A stretch of 64,000 nucleotides of DNA from Parus major (lineage: Eukaryota > Chordata > Aves > Passeriformes > Paridae), in contig NC_031769.1 of the NCBI RefSeq assembly GCF_001522545.3, forward strand, positions 6,185,513-6,249,512, written 5' to 3'. A program made the position numbers and the translations under genes. Of this stretch, positions 63,301 to 64,000 are shown piece after piece (within the stretch, counting starts at the first letter, position 1; each line of letters begins with the position of its first letter). The notes beneath the pieces are model-generated. The model was not told the origin of the DNA. It worked only from the letters and a program-made list of their open reading frames with translations, and did no database searches.

Positions 63301-63623
63301 GCAAGTGTGGCACAGAATTGCCTCAAGCCCACTGAGCTGTAGTGTTCTAGTTCTTCATCACAAGCAGTAACAGCCAGGCTTCATCAAACACCCCTGGCTC
63401 TGCAGTTTGTTGGTTTTTTTATACAGAATTTTAATACAAAAATTATAGCTGAATAGAACTGTTACATTAACAGACTGCAATATGACTTCAAAAAAGATGT
63501 CCTTACCCCTGGAATGACCACAGCCCCAACTCCATTCTTCAGTTTTGATCTTCCTCTGCCACCTCTTCCTGAGAGACCAGCTCCTCTTGGTCTCCGCTTC
63601 CCTGGGAATCCTGATCCTCGGCC
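64..63623 (-). CDS. KMT2C: KMT2C (MLL3) histone H3K4 methyltransferase, partial, 40 exons
   Basis: This is the gene-level entry; exons are listed separately. The spliced product is about 3,914 residues and lacks both ends. Domains in order: PHD fingers at about residues 76-125, 128-170 and 203-255; HMG-box-like region at about 780-835; DPY/TPRP repeats and poly-Q at 879-1501; acidic and LxxLL regions at 1610-2217; coiled coils at 2302-2520; extended PHD at about 3570-3680; FYRN then FYRC at about 3715-3880; WIN motif GCARAE near 3900. The family protein is nuclear, mono-methylates H3K4 at enhancers, and works with WDR5, RBBP5, ASH2L, DPY30, NCOA6, PTIP and UTX. The DPYxQPPxTPRP repeats and the sequence after the WIN motif fit KMT2C rather than its paralogue KMT2D. 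All 39 junctions keep phase, so the gene looks intact. The SET domain is off the left edge and PHD1-3 are off the right edge. Confidence 0.97.
375..511 (-). CDS. KMT2C: KMT2C exon: central part of FYRC
   Basis: Encodes VWDKILEPVASVRKESEMLQ, LFPGYLKGEDLFGLTVSAVA and RIAES. GEDLFGLT is a hallmark of FYRC. Phase 1 start, phase 0 end; acceptor TTGTGTAG, donor GTGAGT. Confidence 0.96.
512..1431 (-). other. KMT2C: KMT2C intron within FYRC
   Basis: 920 bp between the FYRN/FYRC exon and the next FYRC exon. A 109-codon + strand open frame at 722-1051 has no recognisable protein character. Nothing else seen. Confidence 0.9.
1432..2551 (-). CDS. KMT2C: KMT2C large exon: extended PHD finger, FYRN and start of FYRC
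   Basis: A 1,120-nt exon. It encodes ESVPTLPQSPMKERPPKAFH, DELKVTVKLKPRLKAI, KKWKGMKWKKWSIQIVIPKG, then the extended PHD: CCFCHEEGDGLTDGPARLLN, DLWVHLNCALWSTEVYE, MKCMFCHKMGATSGCH, YHFTCAIKAQC and LCPMHKP, holding all expected Cys/His ligands. FYRN follows (VGSLIFHAVGQLLPQQMQAF to YLCSIEE) and FYRC begins at PLFVIKVVEQGHEDLVL. FYRN and FYRC pair structurally and are needed for complex assembly. Acceptor GGTTATCAG, donor GTAAAT; phase 1 end. The ePHD is the third chromatin-reader block of the gene. Confidence 0.97.
2552..4404 (-). other. KMT2C: KMT2C intron, 1.85 kb
   Basis: AT-rich, with an (AAAC)n run near 3110. No exon, transposon or RNA gene could be supported. Confidence 0.88.
3108..3131. 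repeat. (AAAC)n simple repeat
   Basis: Four to five AAAC units within a KMT2C intron; ordinary simple sequence. Confidence 0.85.
4405..4509 (-). CDS. KMT2C: KMT2C exon: FCSNNCFVLYSAAVQAKNSE segment
   Basis: Thirty-five codons, phase 0 at both ends. It encodes DSQEGSDKMKDIVFCSNNCF then VLYSAAVQAKNSENK. FCSNNC pairs with CSHC of the previous exon in a likely zinc-binding element. Acceptor TGATTCCCAG, donor GTAAGT. Joins in frame to ESVPTLPQSPMKE. Confidence 0.93.
4510..5396 (-). other. KMT2C: KMT2C intron, 0.9 kb
   Basis: Unremarkable intronic sequence; the pyrimidine tract before the 4509 exon start is weak (TGTGTTTGATTCCCAG). Nothing else seen. Confidence 0.88.
5397..5536 (-). CDS. KMT2C: KMT2C exon: Cys/His-containing segment RPRWCSHCKVVVLGSGVR
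   Basis: Encodes GLAGYKDHSQNMAEGSALRP then RWCSHCKVVVLGSGVRKSFK and DLPFLKQ. CSHC here and FCSNNC in the next exon together form a conserved Cys-rich, zinc-knuckle-like element. The start was placed at TTCCTAG|GT because it keeps phase with the preceding exon and gives GLAGYKD; an upstream CAG would break the frame. Donor GTCAGT. Confidence 0.92.
6065..6317 (-). CDS. KMT2C: KMT2C exon: VVAAFSNLLHVRIPNSYEVS segment
   Basis: Encodes NISSVVAAFSNLLHVRIPNS, YEVSNAPDVPSSMAATNTHR, EYRQHLLLQG and LKQPNVPFPANSN. The first half is nearly invariant in KMT2C/KMT2D and is probably a folded helix-strand element. Phase 0 start, phase 1 end. Acceptor TTGTTTTTAG, donor GTGAGT. Confidence 0.94.
6514..6668 (-). 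CDS. KMT2C: KMT2C exon: SGLISVAITLHPTAAE segment
   Basis: Encodes SEAKRNYIKSEPGSGALPGS, then SQNGPKSGLISVAITLHPTA and AE. The end is highly conserved, while the Gly/Ser/Pro stretch is more variable. IKSEP fits a sumoylation-type motif. Phase 1 start, phase 0 end. Acceptor TTTTCAG, donor GTAAAA. Confidence 0.93.
6766..6944 (-). CDS. KMT2C: KMT2C exon: TPDSFVPSSSPESVVGMEIS segment
   Basis: Encodes VQDHCEDRDTPDSFVPSSSP, then ESVVGMEISRYPDLSVVKEE and a Pro-rich PEPVPSPIIPILPSSTGK. VVKEE-type sequence resembles a sumoylation consensus (inference). Starts with the third base of an Arg codon, ends in phase 1. Acceptor TGTTCCAG, donor GTGAGG. Confidence 0.93.
6945..7658 (-). other. KMT2C: KMT2C intron, 0.7 kb
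   Basis: Contains a CTGCTGCTGCAGCAG patch near 7348 that is not in an exon. Nothing else seen. Confidence 0.88.
7659..7806 (-). CDS. KMT2C: KMT2C exon: LGPKQFQLPFRPQDDLLARA segment
   Basis: Encodes TKALGPKQFQLPFRPQDDLL, then ARAMAQGPKTVDVPASLPTP and PHNNQEELR. The FQLPFRPQDDLLARA motif is nearly invariant in KMT2C/KMT2D. Starts two bases into a Val codon, ends in phase 2. Acceptor GTTTCAG, donor GTAGGT. Confidence 0.94.
7807..8914 (-). other. KMT2C: KMT2C intron, 1.1 kb, with CR1 tail
   Basis: Holds the 5'-truncated CR1 element at about 8505-8851 on the opposite strand. The rest, 7807-8500, is AT-rich with no further feature. Confidence 0.88.
8505..8851 (+). mobile_element. CR1 LINE, truncated 3' end
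   Basis: The + strand carries the typical CR1 tail order: GGCCTCAAGTTG near 8605, a TTTAGGTGGAATATCAGAAA-like block near 8630, TTCTTCACCCAGAGGGTGG near 8652, CTCCCCAGGGCAGTGG near 8688, GTGGGTCCCTTCCAACTC near 8814, and a short ATTCTA end near 8843. It is 5'-truncated, has diverged, and lies antisense to KMT2C. Open frames across it are not genes. CR1 is the dominant LINE in birds, which supports the host assignment. Confidence 0.85.
8915..9056 (-). CDS. KMT2C: KMT2C exon: QNNLSNPPTPPASLPPTPPP segment
   Basis: Encodes QNNLSNPPTPPASLPPTPPP, then QKLVNGFATTEELAGKAGVL and GGHD. The Pro/Thr run carries TPP repeats. The acceptor is a tandem GCAGCAG, so one Gln may be optional; start 9056 was chosen because KMT2C orthologues read YK-QNNLS. 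Phase 0 start, phase 1 end; donor GTAAGG. A CR1 tail ends about 64 bp past the donor. Confidence 0.94.
9057..10299 (-). other. KMT2C: KMT2C intron, 1.2 kb
   Basis: No transposon, RNA gene or additional exon recognised. Confidence 0.88.
10300..10464 (-). CDS. KMT2C: KMT2C exon: QLSLLPLVEPIIGVSFAHFL segment
   Basis: Fifty-five codons, phase 0 at both ends. It encodes QLSLLPLVEPIIGVSFAHFL, then PYGSGQLNGGNRLVGSFGSA and ends YYSQLIYK. It is hydrophobic and highly conserved in KMT2C/KMT2D, probably a small folded element; the function is not assigned here. Acceptor TTTTAATGCAG, donor GTATGG. Confidence 0.94.
10885..11097 (-). CDS. KMT2C: KMT2C exon: basic linker (TKKQRNKRAQRTGEKAAPRS)
   Basis: Seventy-one codons, phase 0 at both ends. 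It encodes QTAGAQMQGAFGCSNSQLQR, then a strongly basic stretch with KKQRNKR and APRSKKRKKEEEEKQ, a good bipartite-NLS candidate, and ends DTFIQLKQ. The start was chosen at CACACCAG because it joins GM to QTAGAQ in frame; a second AG ten bases later would break the frame. Donor GTGAGT. Confidence 0.94.
11098..12324 (-). other. KMT2C: KMT2C intron, 1.2 kb
   Basis: AT-rich. The open frame of the 12325-14028 exon runs on into this intron past the GTGAGC donor for about 55 codons, so retention would add an unrelated tail. Confidence 0.88.
12325..14028 (-). CDS. KMT2C: KMT2C large exon: coiled coil, (CAG)13 poly-Q, basic NLS-like motif, LxxLL
   Basis: A 1,704-nt exon (568 codons), phase 0 at both ends. 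Order: IRKQQKEHAELIEEYRIKQQ, a Pro/Met/Gln-rich segment, PPPRVEFEDNNPFSESFQ, a coiled coil (RERKERLREQQERQRIQLMQ), LPCDFLQTPRPL, a 13-residue poly-Q from an uninterrupted CAG run (13321-13359), SLIQLYSDIIPEEKG with KKKRTRKKKK (NLS-like), a Ser/Thr/Pro-rich tail, and ELLKHLLKNKKSSSLLNQ with the LxxLL box LKHLL (12442-12456). Ends PAEGM before donor GTGAGC; acceptor TGTCTAG. It is followed in frame by QTAGAQMQG. Confidence 0.96.
13321..13359 (-). repeat. KMT2C: Coding (CAG)13 microsatellite, poly-Q
   Basis: Thirteen uninterrupted CTG units on the + strand, so thirteen CAG codons in KMT2C, giving a 13-residue Gln run between LQPSP and MGQ. No CAA interruptions are present. Confidence 0.97.
14029..16920 (-). 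other. KMT2C: KMT2C intron, 2.9 kb, with a GC-richer patch
   Basis: Mostly AT-rich, but 14990-15430 is markedly richer in G and C with GAGCT repeats (15236-15253) and open on both strands. No protein homology is recognised there. 15440-16920 shows nothing else. Confidence 0.85.
16921..17153 (-). CDS. KMT2C: KMT2C exon: conserved coiled coil (YEEWLQDTQQLLQMQQKYLE)
   Basis: Encodes SQRKQYEEWLQDTQQLLQMQ, EEQIGAHRKSKKALSAKQRT and KKAGREFPEEDAEQLKHVTE, ending QSMVQKQLDQ. It is a long, highly charged coiled-coil segment, one of the most conserved linkers of KMT2C/KMT2D. Phase 1 start, phase 0 end. Acceptor TTTCTAG, donor GTAATC. Confidence 0.95.
17154..19193 (-). other. KMT2C: KMT2C intron, 2.0 kb
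   Basis: No transposon, RNA gene or extra exon recognised. Confidence 0.88.
19194..19257 (-). CDS. KMT2C: KMT2C exon: DGSLTPQISRPNPPNFGPGF (64 nt)
   Basis: A 64-nt exon encoding DGSLTPQISRPNPPNFGPGF then V and a split Asn. Phase 0 start, phase 1 end. Acceptor AATTTGTAG, donor GTAAGT. The ISRPNPPNFGPGFVN motif is conserved in KMT2C and joins in frame to DSQRKQYEEWL. Confidence 0.92.
19376..19454 (-). CDS. KMT2C: KMT2C exon: FPFMGQ linker (79 nt)
   Basis: A 79-nt exon encoding FPFMGQPVPGAQSSEGQN then HMQQAITQ. Its first base completes the Arg codon of the previous exon; it ends in phase 0. Acceptor ATCAATAG, donor GTAATG. The order FPFMGQ then DGSLTPQISRP matches KMT2C. Confidence 0.9.
20403..20514 (-). 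CDS. KMT2C: KMT2C exon: DPIMKAKMVALKGINKVMAQ segment
   Basis: Encodes FDAITDPIMKAKMVALKGIN, then KVMAQSNMGMPPMVMNR. It is a short, nearly invariant, probably helical segment of KMT2C. Starts two bases into a codon and ends in phase 2 (AG|G). Acceptor GTCTTACAG, donor GTAGGC. Confidence 0.94.
20515..21582 (-). other. KMT2C: KMT2C intron, 1.1 kb
   Basis: AT-rich intron; nothing notable. The open frame of the upstream exon continues about ten codons past its donor. Confidence 0.88.
21583..23402 (-). CDS. KMT2C: KMT2C large exon: acidic DLD region and LxxLL boxes
   Basis: A 1,820-nt exon. It encodes YGFPGGGHGPPSGQERFL, LRRSLSIDMPRAVNN and QQHNILGQAFIELRHRAPDG, all conserved. A dense acidic tract follows (KDLDVKDLDGVEVKDLDDED, 22690-22760 region) and then LDDLL (22598-22612), a nuclear-receptor-box-like motif. 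A variable, poorly conserved Ser/Thr/Pro/Glu-rich middle comes next. The end is conserved: RERPLLLEEQPLLLQDLLDQ with a second LxxLL (21668-21682) and a Gln/Arg helix up to RQRSEPFFPNI. Phase 2 start, phase 1 end; donor GTATGT. Confidence 0.96.
23403..25536 (-). other. KMT2C: Two KMT2C introns flanking exon 24178-24503
   Basis: Intronic parts are 23403-24177 and 24504-25536. Both are AT-rich (especially 23460-23900) with no recognised element. Confidence 0.85.
24178..24503 (-). CDS. KMT2C: KMT2C exon: QKLREIILQQQQQKK helix and RPPPPYPGNIRS motif
   Basis: Encodes RQKLREIILQQQQQKK, a basic Gln-rich helix, then an Ala/Pro-rich linker, HWQQDNINQIF, NRPPPPYPGNIRS (a PPxY-type motif that could bind WW domains; inference) and GMRPHGL. 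Phase 0 start and phase 2 end (AG|A, Arg). Acceptor TTTAAACAG, donor GTAAGG. Confidence 0.94.
25537..27405 (-). CDS. KMT2C: KMT2C large exon: poly-Q and DPY/TPRP proline-rich repeats
   Basis: A 1,869-nt exon (623 codons), phase 0 at both ends, and the longest exon in the window. It starts QMRQKSKQQAKIEATQKLEQ, then carries a 12-residue poly-Q (27298-27333). Next comes a long Pro-rich region with 11 DPY motifs and about a dozen TPRP-like motifs, many in the pattern DPYxQPPxTPRP. It ends with ADTEKLRQ, which continues into the next exon. The repeat region is typical of KMT2C and absent in this form from KMT2D. It is probably disordered, and the many Thr-Pro sites suggest proline-directed phosphorylation (inference). 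Donor GTGAGA. Confidence 0.96.
27298..27333 (-). repeat. KMT2C: Coding CAG/CAA tract, poly-Q of 12
   Basis: Twelve Gln codons in KMT2C, ten CAG and two CAA (TTG on the + strand at the fifth and tenth triplets), between KNE and FGSQQ. Confidence 0.96.
27406..28033 (-). other. KMT2C: KMT2C intron, 0.6 kb
   Basis: No feature beyond the splice signals. Confidence 0.88.
28034..28216 (-). CDS. KMT2C: KMT2C exon: end of HMG-box-like region and basic coiled coil
   Basis: Sixty-one codons, phase 0 at both ends. It begins QKARDNRAALRINKVQM, the last HMG-box-like helix, then MKRQQQQDSIDPSSRIDS and KQRESEHEQEWKFRQ. It is charged and helical. The downstream exon continues the same helix (QMRQKSKQQ). Acceptor CTTCTTCCAG, donor GTGTGT. 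Confidence 0.94.
28217..30787 (-). other. KMT2C: KMT2C intron, 2.6 kb, with anonymous A/G-rich stretch
   Basis: 29200-30500 is A/G-rich on the + strand and holds a 79-codon open frame (30049-30288) of no recognised family and a 22-bp perfect palindrome at 29948-29969. No splice or homology support for a gene. Confidence 0.85.
30788..30861 (-). CDS. KMT2C: KMT2C exon: core of the HMG-box-like region
   Basis: A 74-nt exon encoding WATRVKQIAKLWRKASSQER then APYV. The aromatic and basic residues (W, KLW, RAPYV) match an HMG-box helix pattern seen in MLL3/MLL4. In the family this region is linked to contact with chromatin or partners. Acceptor TTGCAG, donor GTAAGA. Confidence 0.94.
30978..31192 (-). 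CDS. KMT2C: KMT2C exon: linker leading into the HMG-box-like region
   Basis: Encodes DKNPAFNPMVSDPNSSWAPA, then NAQRSTLKWEKEEALGEMAT and LYTNINFPNLKEEFP. The second half is strongly conserved and begins the HMG-box-like fold of KMT2C. Phase 2 start, phase 1 end. Acceptor TCTGTCAG, donor GTGAGT. Confidence 0.94.
31446..31584 (-). CDS. KMT2C: KMT2C exon: Gly/Pro-rich linker (RVPLMNGLIGPNPHLPH)
   Basis: Encodes ENAFPRVPLMNGLIGPNPHL, then a Gly-rich stretch and TFSPITQQPYTDA. It is low complexity and probably disordered. Starts two bases into a codon (GGA) and ends in phase 2 (AG|G, Arg). Acceptor TTTTTCCAG, donor GTAAGT. Confidence 0.92.
31585..33639 (-). other. KMT2C: KMT2C intron, 2.1 kb
   Basis: AT-rich; no recognised element or exon. 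Confidence 0.88.
33640..33759 (-). CDS. KMT2C: KMT2C exon: GGKDVEDLFTAVLSP and poly-Pro linker
   Basis: Encodes ELGGKDVEDLFTAVLSPAAT, then a Pro-rich run with five consecutive prolines (QPPPPPQL) and SLHSQ. Pro runs of this kind often bind SH3/WW-type partners, but no specific partner is shown. Phase 1 at both ends. The acceptor follows an uninterrupted T tract; donor GTATGT. Confidence 0.93.
33844..33876 (-). CDS. KMT2C: KMT2C 33-nt exon (AILGKLYKIP)
   Basis: This exon of only 33 nt keeps the reading frame and encodes AILGKLYKIP, conserved in KMT2C proteins. Acceptor TTTGTCCAG, donor GTACGT. It lies 183 bp from the exon before it and 84 bp from the exon after it. Being 11 codons with phase 1 on both sides, it could be skipped without a frameshift. 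Confidence 0.92.
34060..34197 (-). CDS. KMT2C: KMT2C exon: SSRPLSEEQLDGILSPELDKMV segment
   Basis: Encodes GLDIGPISDDPSSLPQPN then SRPLSEEQLDGILSPELDKM, an acidic amphipathic region highly conserved in KMT2C and present in KMT2D-like form. Phase 1 at both ends; acceptor CTTCCTCTAG, donor GTAATA. Confidence 0.93.
34198..35758 (-). other. KMT2C: KMT2C intron, 1.6 kb
   Basis: Very AT-rich (34300-35100). The Lys-rich + strand open frame at 35362-35604 has no recognised family. Nothing else seen. Confidence 0.88.
35759..35863 (-). CDS. KMT2C: KMT2C exon: acidic DDPLADLSEVLNTDDD segment
   Basis: Encodes SADDPLADLSEVLNTDDDIL then GILSDDL. It is an acidic-hydrophobic, transactivation-like stretch shared by KMT2C orthologues. 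Phase 1 at both ends, acceptor TTCTACAG, donor GTATGT. It is isolated by a 5.2-kb intron upstream and a 1.6-kb intron downstream. Confidence 0.92.
35864..41050 (-). other. KMT2C: KMT2C intron, 5.2 kb
   Basis: A long intron with a T/G-rich run near 37315-37370 and a slightly GC-richer part at 38880-39650. No transposon, RNA gene or exon could be supported. Confidence 0.85.
41051..41237 (-). CDS. KMT2C: KMT2C exon: EAFFGKDLLDTSRQ linker
   Basis: Encodes EAFFGKDLLDTSRQNK followed by a Ser/Leu/Pro-rich segment with FLDPSSDPLLSS, a conserved KMT2C linker. Phase 0 start, phase 1 end. Acceptor TCTTTGCAG, donor GTATAC. The intron just upstream holds a 17-bp-stem hairpin at 41350-41389. Confidence 0.92.
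41350..41389. repeat. Inverted repeat, 17-bp perfect stem with 6-nt loop
   Basis: Left arm ACAGTCTCAGTCTCATA (41350-41366), loop AACATG, and an exact reverse-complement right arm (41373-41389). A 14-bp near-tandem direct repeat (GTATGGCAATT) follows at 41388-41412. It is intronic, about 110 bp upstream of the KMT2C exon at 41051-41237. Confidence 0.9.
42276..42332. repeat. (AT)n microsatellite
   Basis: An AT-rich block that becomes an uninterrupted (AT)15 at 42302-42331 inside a KMT2C intron. Probably length-variable and hard to sequence. Confidence 0.95.
42909..43039 (-). CDS. KMT2C: KMT2C exon: linker with KKRYRKKKNKLEETFPAYLQ
   Basis: Encodes WTEQLPDTPVEESAPASEST, then EKIKKRYRKKKNKLEETFPA. 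An acidic/Ser half precedes a strongly basic, probably helical half. The exon begins two bases into a codon (GGT) and ends in phase 0 after YLQ. Acceptor TTTGTAG, donor GTAAAG. A small tandem duplication sits in the intron just upstream (43062-43124). Confidence 0.93.
43040..45181 (-). other. KMT2C: KMT2C intron, 2.1 kb
   Basis: Starts with the small tandem repeat at 43062-43124; otherwise AT-rich with nothing recognised. Confidence 0.88.
43062..43124. repeat. Two-copy tandem repeat, about 30-33 bp units
   Basis: Copy one 43062-43091 and copy two 43092-43124 share AAATAAATA, an AAAACACTCAGTATTTA core and CTCT, with a 3-bp length change and one substitution. It sits just upstream of KMT2C exon 42909-43039. 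Confidence 0.9.
45182..45301 (-). CDS. KMT2C: KMT2C exon: basic Ser/Arg linker (GIGGFMVRQRSR)
   Basis: Encodes IGGFMVRQRSRTGQGKTKRS, then SRKDSSGSVSEQLPGRDE. It is Arg/Lys/Ser-rich and probably disordered. Conserved in KMT2C proteins; no enzymatic domain is visible. Phase 1 at both ends, acceptor TTGTTCAG, donor GTAAGT. Confidence 0.92.
46187..46365. repeat. Exact 82-bp direct duplication around an adapter-like 15-bp spacer
   Basis: Positions 46187-46268 and 46284-46365 are identical. The 15-bp spacer with its flanks (46266-46284) reads TCTCTTATACACATCTAGA, a 19-base match to the Tn5 mosaic-end/Nextera mate-pair junction adapter. Intronic, between KMT2C exons 45182-45301 and 46610-46738. Best read as a gap-filling or assembly artifact, so the true genome probably has one copy. 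Confidence 0.85.
46610..46738 (-). CDS. KMT2C: KMT2C exon: acidic linker ending in KKRKRKPYRPG
   Basis: Encodes EGDLMDCDGKSDSSPERE followed by an acidic run and IKKRKRKPYRP, a short basic cluster resembling a monopartite nuclear localisation signal. SSPERE offers Ser-Pro sites. Phase 1 at both ends; acceptor TTTTTTGCAG, donor GTAGGA. The downstream intron carries the adapter-flanked duplication described in the findings. Confidence 0.93.
46739..49418 (-). other. KMT2C: KMT2C intron, 2.7 kb
   Basis: A 77-codon minus-strand open frame at 47035-47268 looks protein-like but has no recognised family and no matching splice phase. A GC-richer patch lies at 48760-48960. No supported feature. Confidence 0.85.
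49419..49631 (-). CDS. KMT2C: KMT2C exon: basic linker with PRRKRTKPKLK motif
   Basis: Seventy full codons plus split codons. It encodes PPKTYTQDGVCLTESG, then VTVPRRKRTKPKLKLKI, a strongly basic stretch that could act as a nuclear localisation or DNA-contact element (inference), then an acidic DGEMDDSR end. Both split codons are phase 1. Acceptor TTTTATAG, donor GTAGCA. Confidence 0.93.
49632..51078 (-). other. KMT2C: KMT2C intron, 1.4 kb
   Basis: No feature recognised. Confidence 0.88.
51079..51144 (-). CDS. KMT2C: KMT2C exon: short linker after the PHD cluster (66 nt)
   Basis: A 66-nt exon between two long introns (5.4 kb upstream, 1.4 kb downstream). It encodes PSLDCCDSSVGAQIISKSKE then L. 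The DCC-(D/E)SS and KIKEL-like pattern, and the phase-1 joins on both sides, match the KMT2C linker after PHD6. Acceptor TTTTTCAG, donor GTAAAG. Confidence 0.88.
   Translation of the reverse strand, partial: CLLWTVVIHQLELRLFQNQKN
51145..56495 (-). other. KMT2C: KMT2C intron, 5.4 kb, with possible decayed retrocopy
   Basis: The longest intron in the window. 52490-53000 on the + strand translates in broken frames into Lys/Glu/Gln-rich, coiled-coil-like text, possibly a decayed retrocopy (see findings). The rest shows nothing recognised. Confidence 0.8.
56496..56605 (-). CDS. KMT2C: KMT2C exon: end of PHD finger 6
   Basis: Encodes WMHAICQNLNTEEEVEN and DMGFDCTICRPYIPPTN. The WMHAIC motif carries the zinc-ligand His and Cys, and CTIC the last ligand pair of PHD6, ending the second PHD cluster. 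The acceptor TTTCTAG follows a pyrimidine tract; the donor is GTAAGA. It ends in phase 1 (G), which with TG from the next exon makes Val. Confidence 0.94.
57201..57365 (-). CDS. KMT2C: KMT2C exon: Cys-rich inter-PHD segment and start of PHD finger 6
   Basis: The exon encodes CVWCRHCGATSPGLRCEW, a second Cys cluster, and CPICYRMYRDEELIIQC, which opens PHD6. It contains many paired cysteines in CxxC spacing, fitting cross-braced zinc fingers. It starts with one base completing the TGG codon and ends CG|, completed to Arg in the next exon. Acceptor TTCTGCAG, donor GTAAGG. Confidence 0.95.
57366..58071 (-). other. KMT2C: KMT2C intron, 0.7 kb
   Basis: Separates the PHD5 exon from the inter-PHD Cys-rich exon. 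No feature seen. Confidence 0.88.
58072..58253 (-). CDS. KMT2C: KMT2C exon: end of PHD finger 4 and PHD finger 5
   Basis: Sixty codons plus two bases. It begins ITKVVLSKGWRCLEC, closing PHD4, then encodes CEACGKATDPGRLLLCDDCD and SYHTYCLDPPL, a textbook C4HC3 PHD5 with the zinc-ligand His in YHTYC. It ends within the KWC codons at a GTGTGT donor, so phase 2. The acceptor TTTTTCAG is strong. A CR1 fragment lies about 180 bp upstream in the preceding intron. Confidence 0.95.
58254..59421 (-). other. KMT2C: KMT2C intron, 1.2 kb, with CR1 ORF2 fragment
   Basis: Contains the CR1-like fragment at about 58430-58655; the remainder is AT-rich with nothing recognised. Confidence 0.85.
58430..58655 (-). 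mobile_element. CR1-like LINE fragment, reverse-transcriptase ORF remnant
   Basis: On the minus strand the translated text NVHKSLGLDKMYPRVLRELA, then PLSMIFEKSWQSGEVPGD, matches the start of the CR1 ORF2 reverse-transcriptase domain (the VHKSxGPDxIHPRVLRELAD and SWQSGEVPxDWK blocks). Conserved residues are partly lost (DWK to DLK, and the IFKKG region is altered), so it is dead. It lies in the intron upstream of the PHD4/5 exon, in the same orientation as KMT2C. Confidence 0.75.
59422..59526 (-). CDS. KMT2C: KMT2C exon: first half of PHD finger 4
   Basis: Thirty-five codons, phase 0 at both ends. It encodes the CVVCG...CSQCGQCYHPYC pattern, which supplies the first zinc ligands of a C4HC3 PHD finger; the finger is completed by the next exon. 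In the family this PHD4-6 cluster reads histone tails and supports nucleosome methylation by the complex. Donor GTGAGT, acceptor TTGCAG. Confidence 0.95.
59705..59806 (-). CDS. KMT2C: KMT2C exon: Ser/Asp-rich linker before PHD4
   Basis: Thirty-four codons, phase 0 at both ends. The exon encodes VTTMDISSNKDEENSMHN, then NTVVLFSNSDKFTLHQ, a well conserved KMT2C segment just before the PHD4 zinc finger. The acceptor AATAG follows a T-rich tract and the donor is GTTAGG. It joins directly to the next exon, which starts DMCVVCG. Confidence 0.93.
59807..63506 (-). other. KMT2C: KMT2C intron, 3.7 kb
   Basis: AT-rich; no transposon, exon or RNA gene supported. Confidence 0.85.
63507..63623 (-). CDS. 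KMT2C: KMT2C exon: basic Gly/Arg-rich linker before the second PHD cluster
   Basis: This is the most 5' coding exon in the window: 39 codons, phase 0 at both ends. It encodes a Gly/Arg/Lys-rich linker with the elements FPGKRRPRGAG and GRGGRGRSKL, as in KMT2C between PHD3 and PHD4. Acceptor AATAG lies at 63628-63624 and the donor GTAAGG starts at 63506. The basic RG-rich character suggests nucleic-acid or nucleosome contact, but that is inference. Confidence 0.92.
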
Positions 63624-64000
63624 CTATTCAATGTAAGGTAACAATGTAAATGCAACCTCAAGTTCTTTTGTTACATGGGATTCAAACTTGTTCAGTTCAT
63701 CTAGGGAAAAACATAAGTAAAAAAAAACAAACTGTGATTTCAGGTGAGTATGTGCACACCAGGGCATGGTCATTAAACCTCTGCATGAATCTATGTGAAA
63801 TACCTTTAATTACTTACATTGTGTAATATGCTCATCTTTATCATCAATGAGAAAGCAGCCAAACCAGCAATGTTTATTTTCTGCTCAGGAGTAACTGAAA
63901 ATATGCATTTCCCCCACCACTTCCCCTCCACCTCAAGTTGCAAAGTTTCCAAAATATATCTTTTATTCTATGATTCATTTTTCTTTTCTCTTTGAACAGT
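63624..64000 (-). other. KMT2C: KMT2C intron at the right edge
   Basis: Intron upstream of the first exon in the window, continuing beyond the right edge toward PHD1-3 exons. Nothing recognised. Confidence 0.8.

Noticed and set aside
64..63623. Assignment to the paralogue KMT2D (MLL4/MLL2)
   Set aside because: The DPY/TPRP repeat exon, the linker text between domains and the sequence after the WIN motif fit KMT2C; KMT2D differs there.
1..64000. tRNA, rRNA, CRISPR, operon or bacterial-type elements
   Set aside because: The window is vertebrate intron-exon sequence; no cloverleaf, array or operon structure was found by eye.

Overview
The window is a stretch of vertebrate nuclear DNA, most likely from a bird. 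It is filled by one gene on the minus strand: KMT2C (MLL3), the large COMPASS-family histone H3 lysine-4 methyltransferase. The bird assignment rests on CR1 LINE remnants (a 3' tail at about 8505-8851 and a reverse-transcriptase fragment at about 58430-58655), on short introns (40 coding exons in 64 kb), and on a protein very close to tetrapod KMT2C. No other gene is supported on either strand.

The gene runs right to left. Forty coding exons could be placed, each with a GT donor and an AG acceptor. Every exon-exon junction keeps phase and joins text recognisable as KMT2C. Together they give 11,741 coding bases, about 3,914 residues, with no frameshift or internal stop. The window starts inside the N-terminal third, just before the second PHD cluster, and ends inside the C-terminal region, just after the FYRC domain and the WIN motif. 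The N-terminal exons (with the first PHD cluster) lie past the right edge. The SET domain, stop codon and 3' UTR lie past the left edge.

Layout from 5' to 3' of the gene: 63.6-56.5 kb, a basic linker and three PHD fingers of the second cluster; 51-41 kb, Lys/Arg-rich low-complexity linkers; 36-28 kb, acidic and Pro-rich linkers followed by the HMG-box-like region; 27.4-21.6 kb, two very large exons holding Pro-rich DPY/TPRP repeats, a poly-Q tract, an acidic DLD region and LxxLL boxes; 20.5-12.3 kb, coiled coils and a 1.7-kb exon with a pure CAG-encoded poly-Q run; 11-4.4 kb, conserved linker exons; 2.5-0.06 kb, the extended PHD, FYRN, FYRC and WIN motif. In the cell these parts work together. 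The PHD and ePHD fingers read chromatin and bind partners, the LxxLL and coiled-coil regions support co-activator contacts, FYRN/FYRC and WIN hold the WDR5-RBBP5-ASH2L-DPY30 core, and the SET domain outside the window places H3K4me1 at enhancers.

I found no new biological system. The most unusual observation is probably technical. An exact 82-bp duplication in an intron (46187-46365) is separated by a 19-base match to the Tn5/Nextera mate-pair junction adapter, which points to a misassembly. Other items worth a look are the uninterrupted (CAG)13 tract, a NAGNAG acceptor, a 33-nt exon, a CR1 tail 64 bp from a splice donor, a 17-bp-stem hairpin, a 22-bp perfect palindrome and a possible decayed retrocopy.
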